DNA of 11,250 nucleotides from Streptococcus parasanguinis (GTDB lineage Bacteria > Bacillota > Bacilli > Lactobacillales > Streptococcaceae): assembly GCA_905188195.1 (NCBI GenBank), contig CAJJKY010000024.1, positions 1 through 11,250 on the forward strand, in the 5' to 3' direction. Of the stretch, positions 1 through 5,277 are shown one piece after another. Numbering within the stretch: position 1 is the stretch's first letter; each line of letters opens with the position of its first letter. A program made the translations under genes and the position numbers. The notes beneath the pieces were generated by a model. The model made no database searches and was not told the DNA's origin. It saw nothing but the letters and a program-made list of their open reading frames with translations.

Positions 1-80
1 ATAGAATAGTAAAGTATGTTTAGTAACTGATCACAACTAGCCGGCTAAACGAATACAAAATCTATGAGGAGGTATTCATC
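1..80 (+). promoter_or_regulatory. rpmH 5' leader with possible -10 and small stem
   Basis: This non-coding stretch precedes rpmH. A TAGAAT hexamer at 2-7 could be a -10 box, but its -35 would lie outside the window. GTTTAG (18-23) can pair with CTAAAC (45-50), which would put a weak stem in the leader. AGGAGG at 67-72 is a full ribosome binding site 8 nt before the GTG start. The promoter call is tentative; the ribosome binding site is certain. Confidence 0.4.
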
Positions 81-215
81 GTGAAACGTACTTATCAACC
101 AAGTAAACTTCGTCGTGCGCGCAAACATGGTTTCCGTCACCGTATGGCAACTAAAAATGGTCGTCGCGTATTGGCAGCTCGTCGTCGTAAAGGACGCAAA
201 GTTTTGGCTGCCTAA
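81..215 (+). CDS. rpmH: 50S ribosomal protein L34
   Basis: Ribosomal protein L34 is a very small basic protein of the large ribosomal subunit that binds 23S rRNA. The reading frame gives 44 residues, the normal L34 length, beginning MKRTYQPSKLRRARKHGFR and ending in the typical Arg/Lys-rich tail RRKGRKVLAA. The start is GTG at 81, set by AGGAGG at 67-72. In many bacteria rpmH sits next to rnpA near the origin; here it is followed by its own terminator and then the tatD operon, so it is probably the last gene of its transcript. The identification is secure because nearly every residue matches the family pattern. Confidence 0.97.
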   Translation: MKRTYQPSKLRRARKHGFRHRMATKNGRRVLAARRRKGRKVLAA

Positions 216-230
216 TTCAGATAAAAACCT

Positions 231-270
231 AAAAACCAGTAGAAACTCGAGACTACTGGTTTTTGTTTTG
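231..270 (+). terminator. Rho-independent terminator after rpmH
   Basis: A perfect 12-bp stem pairs AAAAACCAGTAG (231-242) with CTACTGGTTTTT (253-264) around a 10-nt loop, and a T-rich run follows (261-269). It begins 15 nt after the rpmH stop. The A-tract on the left arm suggests it may also work in reverse, although no gene faces it from the right. Confidence 0.93.
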
Positions 271-297
271 TCCGAAAGTGAATTTAGAGGCGCTTTC

Positions 298-306
298 TGC
301 TATAAT
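298..306 (+). promoter_or_regulatory. Extended -10 promoter of the tatD operon
   Basis: TGCTATAAT at 298-306 is a perfect TATAAT with the upstream TG of an extended -10. No good -35 hexamer lies 16-18 nt upstream, which is usual for this class. The predicted transcript start is near 313, giving a leader of about 28 nt to tatD. Confidence 0.75.
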
Positions 307-340
307 AGAAAGAAGAAAAACTCGGAAGAAAAGGAAGATC

Positions 341-1111
341 ATGCAGATTTTTGATACCCACACCCATCTCAATGTGGAAGAATTCGCAGGAAAAGAACAA
401 GAAGAGCTCGACTTGGCCAAGGAAATGGGTGTTGTAGCCCACAATATCGTTGGTTTTGACAAACCGACGATTGAGCGAGGAATAGCCTTGGCAGACCAGC
501 ACCCAGAACTCTATCTCACGCTTGGTTGGCACCCCACTGAGGCAGGTGATTATAGTCCTGAAGTGGAGGTCTATTTACTTGAACAGCTAAAACATCCCAA
601 AGTCGTCGCACTCGGAGAAATCGGTCTGGATTACCACTGGATGACGGCACCAAAAGATGTCCAAGAAAAGGTTTTTCGTCGTCAGATTCAATTGTCTAAG
701 GACTTGGACCTCCCCTTTGTGGTGCATACACGCGATGCTTTAGAAGATACTTATGCCATCATCAAGAGTGAAGGAGTCGGGCCTCGCGGTGGGATCATGC
801 ATTCTTTCTCAGGAAGTTTAGAAGAAGCTAAACGCTTCATGGGTCTGGGAATGATGATTTCTTTTTCTGGAGTGGTGACCTTTAAGAAAGCCACAGATGT
901 CCAAGAAGCGGCAGCTGGCCTTCCATTAGACAAGATCTTGGTTGAAACAGACGCCCCTTATCTGGCACCAGTTCCCAAACGTGGTCGGGAAAATAAAACA
1001 GCCTACACTCGTTATGTGGTAGATTTTATTGCAGAACTACGTGGCTTAACAACAGAAGAAGTGGCTCAGGCAACCTATGACAATGCAAGAAAGGTATTTG
1101 GCCTTGACTGA
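341..1111 (+). CDS. tatD: TatD family metal-dependent hydrolase (DNase/RNase)
   Basis: TatD proteins are cytoplasmic metal-dependent TIM-barrel nucleases with 3'-5' exonuclease activity on DNA or RNA. The protein has 256 residues, the usual length. Metal ligands appear in order: DTHTHL with H7 and H9, GEIGLDYHW with E93, VVHTR with H129, MHSFSG with H154, and ETDAPYL with D204. The chosen start is ATG at 341, so the protein begins right at MQIFDTHTH and follows a purine-rich site (AAGGAAG, 331-337). A longer frame upstream would run into the promoter. The gene leads a three-gene operon and its end overlaps rnmV by 8 nt if rnmV starts at 1104. The coupling to rRNA-processing genes is conserved in streptococci as I recall, and fits a role in RNA or DNA end processing. 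Whether its main substrate here is DNA or RNA cannot be told. Confidence 0.95.
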   Translation: MQIFDTHTHLNVEEFAGKEQEELDLAKEMGVVAHNIVGFDKPTIERGIALADQHPELYLTLGWHPTEAGDYSPEVEVYLLEQLKHPKVVALGEIGLDYHWMTAPKDVQEKVFRRQIQLSKDLDLPFVVHTRDALEDTYAIIKSEGVGPRGGIMHSFSGSLEEAKRFMGLGMMISFSGVVTFKKATDVQEAAAGLPLDKILVETDAPYLAPVPKRGRENKTAYTRYVVDFIAELRGLTTEEVAQATYDNARKVFGLD

Positions 1112-1667
1112 GAAAAGAAAAATACCAGAAGTGATTGTCGTGGAGGGCAAGGACGACACAGCCAATCTCCGTCGTTTTTATGAGGTGGATACCTATGAAA
1201 CACGAGGCTCTGCGATCGATCAGGATGACTTGGAACGAATTGCTACCTTGCAGGAGTTGCGTGGGGTCATTGTCTTTACCGATCCAGACTACAATGGCGA
1301 GCGCATTCGCAAGATCATTATGCAAGAGGTGCCCCAGGCCAAACATGCCTTTTTAAATCGTGGCGAAGCAGTGCCCAAATCCAAGACCAAGGGGCGTTCT
1401 CTTGGAGTGGAGCATGCCAGCTTTGAAGACTTAGAAAAAGCCCTAGCTGGACTGGTCGGGTCTTACGAAGATGAAAATTTCTTTGATATCACAAAGACTG
1501 ACTTGATGCGGCTTGGACTTTTGATGGGAAGCGATAGTCGCAAACGGCGGGAATATCTAGGAGAAGCCTTGCGCATCGGCTACTGCAATGGCAAGCAATT
1601 GATCAAACGCTTGGAATTGTTTGGAATTTGTTTAGCACAAGTCGAAGAGGCCATGGCCAGTTATTAA
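1104..1667 (+). CDS. rnmV: Ribonuclease M5 (5S rRNA maturation)
   Basis: RNase M5 makes the two cuts that release mature 5S rRNA from its precursor in low-GC Gram-positives, working with ribosomal protein L18. The N-terminal Toprim domain is clear: VIVVEGKDD with catalytic E14, then FTDPDYNGERIR with D60 and D62. The conserved basic block AVPKSKTKGRSLG (89-101) and the C-terminal part GSDSRKRREYLGE (142-154) are also present. I prefer the TTG at 1104: it gives 187 residues, the usual streptococcal length as I recall, and AAAGG at 1090-1094 stands 9 nt before it. An ATG at 1077 would add nine residues but has no ribosome binding site. The gene overlaps the end of tatD, so translation is probably coupled. 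The function call is firm; the start is likely. Confidence 0.95.
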   Translation: MTEKRKIPEVIVVEGKDDTANLRRFYEVDTYETRGSAIDQDDLERIATLQELRGVIVFTDPDYNGERIRKIIMQEVPQAKHAFLNRGEAVPKSKTKGRSLGVEHASFEDLEKALAGLVGSYEDENFFDITKTDLMRLGLLMGSDSRKRREYLGEALRIGYCNGKQLIKRLELFGICLAQVEEAMASY

Positions 1668-1678
1668 GACGGAAGTAG

Positions 1679-1696
1679 AGGGGATCCTTTACCCCT
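1679..1696 (+). other. Small intergenic hairpin between rnmV and rsmA
   Basis: AGGGG (1679-1683) can pair with CCCCT (1692-1696) around an 8-nt loop. No T-run follows, so it is not a standard terminator. It could protect or process the mRNA between rnmV and rsmA, but five base pairs may also be chance. Confidence 0.3.
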
Positions 1697-1719
1697 AAAC
1701 TGATTAGAAAAGAGAAAAA

Positions 1720-2595
1720 ATGAGAATTGCAGATTATAGCGTGACCAAGGCAGTGCTGGAGCGTCACGGTTTTACCTTTAAAAAATCCTTCGGTCAGAAC
1801 TTCTTGACCGATACCAACATCCTTCAAAAAATTGTGGATACGGCAGAGATTGATAAGCAGGTCAATGTCATCGAAATCGGTCCTGGAATTGGAGCTTTGA
1901 CTGAGTTCTTGGCGGAAAATGCGGCAGAAGTCATGGCATTTGAGATCGATGACCGCTTGGTTCCCATTTTGGCGGATACCTTGCGGGATTTTGACAATGT
2001 CACGGTTGTCAACCAAGACATCCTCAAGGTAGACCTCAACCAGTACATCGCAGAGTTTAAAAATCCAGGCCTTCCGATCAAGGTGGTGGCTAACCTTCCT
2101 TACTACATCACAACTCCAATCCTCATGCACTTGATCGAATCCAAGATTCCTTTCCAAGAATTTGTGGTCATGATGCAAAAAGAGGTGGCAAACCGCATCT
2201 CAGCTGAGCCCAACACCAAGGCTTATGGGTCTTTGTCCATTGCAGTCCAATACTATATGACCGCTAAGGTAGCCTTTATCGTGCCTCGCACCGTCTTTGT
2301 GCCAGCGCCAAACGTCGATTCTGCCATCCTCAAGATGGTGCGTCGCGAAGAACCAGCAGTAACTGTCAAGGACGAAGATTTCTTCTTCTCTGTCAGCAAG
2401 GCTAGCTTTGTCCACCGCCGCAAAACGCTTTGGAACAACTTGACCAGTCGCTTTGGCAAGACTGAAGAAATCAAAGCCAAACTGGAAGCAGGGATCCAAG
2501 CTGCAGGCCTGCAACCTTCTGTACGAGGAGAAGCCCTTAGCTTAGAAGACTTCGCCCGACTAGCTGACGGACTTCTAGAAGCTGGGATCAAATAA
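1720..2595 (+). CDS. rsmA: 16S rRNA adenine dimethyltransferase (KsgA/RsmA)
   Basis: RsmA uses S-adenosylmethionine to dimethylate two adjacent adenines (A1518 and A1519 in E. coli numbering) in the 3' terminal hairpin of 16S rRNA, a late step in 30S assembly; loss gives kasugamycin resistance. The 291-residue protein is full length. Motifs seen are KKSFGQNFL (21-29), the SAM loop EIGPGIGALT (52-61), acidic E76 that binds the ribose, NQD (98-100), and the catalytic NLPYYI (125-130). The C-terminal domain holds the RRKTLWNNL helix typical of the family. The ribosome binding site before ATG 1720 is weak and purine-rich, and the gene follows rnmV by 52 nt with no promoter seen, so it is most likely cotranscribed. 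No terminator follows directly; the next is at 2849, beyond a structured element. Confidence 0.96.
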   Translation: MRIADYSVTKAVLERHGFTFKKSFGQNFLTDTNILQKIVDTAEIDKQVNVIEIGPGIGALTEFLAENAAEVMAFEIDDRLVPILADTLRDFDNVTVVNQDILKVDLNQYIAEFKNPGLPIKVVANLPYYITTPILMHLIESKIPFQEFVVMMQKEVANRISAEPNTKAYGSLSIAVQYYMTAKVAFIVPRTVFVPAPNVDSAILKMVRREEPAVTVKDEDFFFSVSKASFVHRRKTLWNNLTSRFGKTEEIKAKLEAGIQAAGLQPSVRGEALSLEDFARLADGLLEAGIK

Positions 2596-2684
2596 TAGAA
2601 AAGACATGGGTTCGTAATCTTCTTTCTTAATTATAAATACGCTATGAAGTACGGTGTTTTTTATGTGATTTCGAATGATATCGG

Positions 2685-2846
2685 TTATAAAACGAGACTT
2701 TCCGCTGTGAGAAAAGAGCCTAAATAAAAGGTAGTTTAGGCTCTCGGAATTTTTGAGACTTAAGGCTCAAAAATTAGTTATGGAACTTCGGAGAAGTTCG
2801 CTAACGTCCGTACTCACCTAAGGAAAGTCTCAAAGAAGTTTTATAA
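2685..2846 (+). ncRNA. Candidate structured RNA: four-way junction after rsmA
   Basis: No gene fits here, but nearly every base joins a nested set of inverted repeats. The closing stem pairs TTATAAAAC (2685-2693) with GTTTTATAA (2838-2846), then after a 6-nt bulge GAGACTTTCC (2694-2703) with GGAAAGTCTC (2822-2831), then GTGAG (2707-2711) with CTCAC (2813-2817). Inside are three hairpins: AGAGCCTAAA/TTTAGGCTCT (2715-2744, 10 bp), AATTTTTGAG/CTCAAAAATT (2748-2775, 10 bp), and GTTA-GAACTTC/GAAGTTC-TAAC (2777-2805, 4+7 bp, GGA loop). A terminator palindrome follows 3 nt later. It could be an independent small RNA, a processed 3' UTR of the tatD-rnmV-rsmA mRNA, or a small non-autonomous repeat (MITE/RUP/BOX-like). 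I do not recognise it as a named family. A promoter of its own is not clear; a TATAAA at 2686-2691 lies inside the stem. The strand is inferred from the terminator and flow of transcription. Confidence 0.6.
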
Positions 2847-2848
2847 GT

Positions 2849-2881
2849 AATAAGCCATAGGTCATGACCTATGGCTTATTT
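2849..2881. terminator. Bidirectional terminator, perfect 32-bp palindrome
   Basis: The sequence from 2849 to 2880 is its own reverse complement (AATAAGCCATAGGTCA then its complement), giving a stem of about 14 bp. AATAA/TTATT ends supply short T-runs on both strands. It lies between the plus-strand rsmA unit and the leftward tRNA pair, so it can stop both. The T-runs are short, so efficiency is uncertain. Confidence 0.85.
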
Positions 2882-2889
2882 GCATCGTA

Positions 2890-2978
2890 AGGAAAGGACG
2901 GGATTTGAACCCGCGCGTGAAGAAAATCCACTTGCCGGATTTCGAGTCCGGTGCCGTACCGAGCTGGGCCACCTTTCC
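2890..2978 (-). tRNA. tRNA-Ser (anticodon CGA)
   Basis: Read on the minus strand, the acceptor stem GGAAAGG (2972-2978) pairs perfectly with CCTTTCC (2891-2897). The anticodon stem CCGGA/TCCGG encloses the loop CTCGAAA, giving anticodon CGA, which reads UCG serine codons. A long variable arm (GTGGA/TTCAC) and the T arm GCGGG-TTCAAAT-CCCGT complete the class II fold, 89 nt long. CCA is not encoded. The base at position 73 is T, where serine tRNAs normally carry G. It lies 4 nt downstream of tRNA-Leu and shares its promoter. Confidence 0.95.
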
Positions 2979-2982
2979 AAGA

Positions 2983-3065
2983 TGCGGAGAAAGGGATTTG
3001 AACCCTCACGCCCGAAGAGGCACATGCGCCTGAAGCATGCGTGTCTGCCGTTCCACCACCTCCGC
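2983..3065 (-). tRNA. tRNA-Leu (anticodon CAG)
   Basis: On the minus strand the acceptor GCGGAGG (3059-3065) pairs with TCTCCGC (2984-2990) and ends in the discriminator A (2983), as expected for leucine. The anticodon stem CATGC/GCATG holds the loop TTCAGGC, giving CAG for CUG codons. The T arm GAGGG-TTCAAAT-CCCTT and a variable arm after the anticodon stem fit class II. CCA is not encoded. It is the first of a two-tRNA transcript. Confidence 0.95.
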
Positions 3066-3073
3066 ATAGTTCT

Positions 3074-3101
3074 ATTATACTCTTTTTAAAAGAAATGCCA
3101 A
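3074..3101 (-). promoter_or_regulatory. Promoter of the tRNA-Leu/tRNA-Ser pair
   Basis: On the minus strand a TTGGCA -35 (3096-3101) and a perfect TATAAT -10 (3074-3079) are separated by 16 nt. The expected start, A at 3067, is only 2 nt from the mature 5' end of tRNA-Leu, so the leader is almost absent. The promoter begins 2 nt past the T-run of the upstream gene's terminator, so the tRNAs are insulated from it. Confidence 0.85.
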
Positions 3102-3103
3102 GG

Positions 3104-3144
3104 AAAAAAAGGAACAGGGGAGCCTACAGATGGTTCCTGTTCCT
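3104..3144 (-). terminator. Rho-independent terminator of the CPBP gene
   Basis: On the minus strand AGGAACAGG (3136-3144) pairs with CCTGTTCCT (3110-3118) around a 17-nt loop, and seven T follow (3104-3110). The stem starts 12 nt after the CPBP stop codon. Confidence 0.9.
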
Positions 3145-3156
3145 CTTATCAATCGA

Positions 3157-4074
3157 TCATTTCAATGCCGCAGGATATAGGCTCTCTTGCTCCTTGGAGG
3201 TATCTTTGAGGATAAAGATGGCCCATAAAAGAGCTAAGATGCAGACCACTAATCCCGGGATGCCCCCTTCAGGACCAAATTCACCACCAGTGATCAAGGT
3301 ATGATTTGAAGTTGTGAAGTACATTAAGGATGATTCACTATCAAAGCCACTGACATGAAAACCATAGACATTTCCCATCAGGAAATTCCAGGCAAAGTGG
3401 AAGCCACAAGGTCCCCAAATATTCCCGCGTTTCAGGGCATAGACTGCTGTAAAGACCCCAAAGAAGAAGAGATGAACAGTAGAGAACCAAGAAGCTCCGT
3501 TGTTATTCATATGGAAGTAGGAGAACATAGTAGCTGAGATCAGGATAGCTAGAAGGGCATTGGTATGGTAGGAGATAGTTGGAATCAACCAACCACGGAT
3601 ATAAATTTCTTCTGCCGCAGTTTGGAAAATATAGCCGATCAAGACCAAAATCCAAGATACAAGAAATGGCATACTAAATTGAATGCGATGGAATGTGGCA
3701 TTTCCAGTAACTAAAAAGACGATCAAGACTGTGGTGATCATGATGCCTCCCACAAGGCAACCTTTGGCGAATTCAGAAAGCCCATTTCCTTTGGAAAATC
3801 CCATGGTTCGAATAGGCCGCTTTTCAATCAAGCGAACCCAAAGGAAGAAGGCAATGATGGTATAGAGGAAGGACCAAAGGTCAAGGATGTTCCACCAGTC
3901 TGGGATCCAGTGTTGCTTATTGAGAAAGAAGCTGGTCGATGCTGTGCTAACAGGGGACATGTACTCTGTGATGTAATACAGAATAAACGGAGCCAAAAAC
4001 CATGGTGTCAGAAATTTTCCCTTTTTGATATTGGCAATCAAGGGATTCTCTTTAGAAAGAAAAGAAAGACTCAT
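3157..4074 (-). CDS. CPBP family intramembrane metalloprotease (CAAX-type)
   Basis: This is a multi-pass membrane protein of the CPBP (Abi/CAAX prenyl protease 2-like) family. Motif 1 is AAEEIYIRG with E155, E156 and R160; motif 2 is FSYFH with H188; motif 3 is HFAWN with H226 and N230. All catalytic positions are present, so it should be active. Hydrophobic stretches lie near 22-38, 65-82, 105-123, 136-152, 173-187, 199-213 and 274-289. The protein has 305 residues; ATG 4074 is chosen because GGAGG (4081-4085) stands 6 nt before it, while an upstream ATG at 4104 has no site. In Gram-positives such proteins are linked to bacteriocin maturation or self-immunity and to signalling, but no bacteriocin gene is nearby, so the substrate is unknown. 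It has its own promoter and terminator and lies between blocks that I recall as adjacent in other streptococci. Confidence 0.9.
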   Translation of the reverse strand: MSLSFLSKENPLIANIKKGKFLTPWFLAPFILYYITEYMSPVSTASTSFFLNKQHWIPDWWNILDLWSFLYTIIAFFLWVRLIEKRPIRTMGFSKGNGLSEFAKGCLVGGIMITTVLIVFLVTGNATFHRIQFSMPFLVSWILVLIGYIFQTAAEEIYIRGWLIPTISYHTNALLAILISATMFSYFHMNNNGASWFSTVHLFFFGVFTAVYALKRGNIWGPCGFHFAWNFLMGNVYGFHVSGFDSESSLMYFTTSNHTLITGGEFGPEGGIPGLVVCILALLWAIFILKDTSKEQESLYPAALK

Positions 4075-4100
4075 AAAGAACCTCCATCTAAAAACGTAGA

Positions 4101-4185
4101 ACAAAGAAACAGCTTTCTTTGTACAGCAAGTAATCGTTGAAACAAGGCGCTTCTTGATGTCACTTCCTTTCTGCGTTCTTGTTTC
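4101..4185 (-). promoter_or_regulatory. Structured 5' leader of the CPBP gene
   Basis: Between its promoter and start codon the CPBP mRNA has about 150 nt of leader with two hairpins. Nearest the gene is a perfect 9-bp stem, ACAAAGAAA/TTTCTTTGT (4101-4122), with a 4-nt loop. Further upstream GAAACAAG pairs with CTTGTTTC (4139-4146 with 4178-4185), extended inwards by CGC/GCG. The downstream hairpin is followed on the minus strand by TTCTACGTTTTT, so it resembles a weak attenuator just before the ribosome binding site. A regulatory role is inferred; no known riboswitch class is recognised. Confidence 0.5.
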
Positions 4186-4229
4186 GAGCTTCCCACAAGC
4201 AACTTATTTATGAATGTTTTTTCACATTT

Positions 4230-4258
4230 ATTATACCTAAATTAGGAAGCGGTTACAA
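4230..4258 (-). promoter_or_regulatory. Promoter of the CPBP gene
   Basis: On the minus strand TTGTAA (4253-4258) and a perfect TATAAT (4230-4235) are spaced by 17 nt, close to the vegetative consensus. The predicted start is near 4223, leaving a leader of about 150 nt. Confidence 0.75.
4243..4258 (+). promoter_or_regulatory. Possible CcpA (cre) operator over the CPBP -35
   Basis: The 16-mer TAGGAAGCGGTTACAA matches the catabolite-response consensus WTGNNARCGNWWWCAW at all but one fixed position (A in place of the second-base T). It covers the -35 of the minus-strand promoter, a position that would repress. The reverse complement matches less well, and one mismatch is permitted in many real sites, so this stays a candidate. 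Confidence 0.35.
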
Positions 4259-4346
4259 TACCCCTATCTTTATTATCCCTAAAAATATTACTGAAACTAG
4301 TTCCAGATTTTTCTTATTGAGCAATCCAGCCTTATTTCTCATTTTT

Positions 4347-4355
4347 TGGTATAAT
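4347..4355 (+). promoter_or_regulatory. Extended -10 promoter of the rsgA operon
   Basis: TGGTATAAT is a perfect extended -10. No fitting -35 is seen at the right distance; TTGAGC at 4317 is too far. Transcription should start near 4362, about 23 nt before the rsgA start. The rest of the 310-nt gap between the CPBP gene and rsgA holds only the leftward promoter and leader. Confidence 0.8.
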
Positions 4356-4384
4356 AGATAGTATTAATCTCAAAGGAGTGCGAT

Positions 4385-5263
4385 TTGCAAGGAACAATCG
4401 TCAAGGCCTTGGCTGGCTTCTACTACGTGGAGTCAGACGGTCACATTTACCAGACACGGGCTCGTGGAAATTTTAGAAAAAAAGGACAGACTCCTTATGT
4501 GGGGGATCAGGTGGAGTTTTCTGCTGAAGAGAATTCAGAAGGCTACATTTTGAGCATTGCGCCTCGAAAAAATAGCCTCGTGCGTCCTCCTATTGTCAAT
4601 ATTGATCAGGCAGTAGTGATCATGTCAGCGAAGGAGCCTGATTTCAATGCCAATCTTTTAGACCGTTTTCTGGTTCTTTTGGAGCACAAGGGGATTCATC
4701 CCATTGTCTATATTTCAAAACTGGACTTGTTAGAAGATATGGAAGACATCCACTACTACCAAGGAATCTACCAGGCTATTGGCTATGATTTTGTCTTGTC
4801 GATTGAGGAACTCTTGCCTCTTTTGACCAATCAAACCACGGTCTTTATGGGACAGACCGGTGTAGGAAAATCGACCTTGCTCAATAAAATCGCTCCGGAT
4901 CTGGAACTTGAAACGGGTGAGATTTCAGATAGTCTGGGGCGCGGTCGACACACGACCCGAGCTGTCAGCTTTTACCATTTAAATGGAGGAAAGATCGCGG
5001 ACACGCCGGGCTTCTCCTCCCTCGATTATGAAGTGACGACCAGTGAAGACTTAAATCAAGCCTTTCCAGAGATCGCCGATGTGAGCCACTCTTGTAAATT
5101 TCGTACCTGTACCCACACGCATGAGCCCGCTTGTGCGGTGAAACCAGCCGTTGAAAGAGAGGAAATTGCATCTTTCCGTTATGAGGATTACTTGCAATTT
5201 CTAAGTGAGATTGAAAACCGTCGCGAAACCTATAAAAAAGTTTCGAAAAAAATGCCAAAATAG
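4385..5263 (+). CDS. rsgA: Small ribosomal subunit biogenesis GTPase RsgA
   Basis: RsgA is a circularly permuted GTPase that checks and releases the late 30S subunit, removing RbfA. The order of parts is diagnostic: an N-terminal OB fold (about 1-65), then G4 SKLD (111-114), the P-loop GQTGVGKS (156-163), the G2 region GRGRHTTR (185-192), G3 DTPG (206-209), and a C-terminal zinc site with C237, C242, H244 and C250. The protein has 292 residues, the normal length. The start is TTG at 4385, fixed by AAAGGAG at 4372-4378 and by the usual opening MQGTIVKALAGFYYV. It is first in a five-gene operon and its stop overlaps the rpe ribosome binding site. Together with rsmA in the previous operon it covers late 30S maturation. 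Confidence 0.97.
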   Translation: MQGTIVKALAGFYYVESDGHIYQTRARGNFRKKGQTPYVGDQVEFSAEENSEGYILSIAPRKNSLVRPPIVNIDQAVVIMSAKEPDFNANLLDRFLVLLEHKGIHPIVYISKLDLLEDMEDIHYYQGIYQAIGYDFVLSIEELLPLLTNQTTVFMGQTGVGKSTLLNKIAPDLELETGEISDSLGRGRHTTRAVSFYHLNGGKIADTPGFSSLDYEVTTSEDLNQAFPEIADVSHSCKFRTCTHTHEPACAVKPAVEREEIASFRYEDYLQFLSEIENRRETYKKVSKKMPK

Positions 5264-5277
5264 GAGACACTACAACG

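Noticed and set aside
38..47. TAGCCGGCTA palindrome in the rpmH leader considered as an operator.
   Set aside because: Ten bases of palindrome with no match to a known operator are too little to support a site.
1824..2178. Minus-strand frames inside rsmA.
   Set aside because: They are shadows of a gene with all catalytic motifs in the plus frame.
2685..2846. Structured element considered as a riboswitch.
   Set aside because: No plus-strand gene follows it; the next genes are on the minus strand, so there is nothing for a cis switch to control in that direction.
2876..3067. A 63-residue minus-strand reading frame across the tRNAs.
   Set aside because: It lies wholly within the tRNA-Leu and tRNA-Ser genes and only reads their sequence as codons.
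2871..3089. A 72-residue plus-strand reading frame with repeated GFEP motifs.
   Set aside because: It is antisense to both tRNA genes; GFEPAR/GFEPSR strings are the usual translation of T-arm complements and not a protein.
4179..4361. A plus-strand frame of 60 codons in the CPBP-rsgA gap.
   Set aside because: It has no ribosome binding site, crosses both promoters and has composition typical of random AT-rich sequence.
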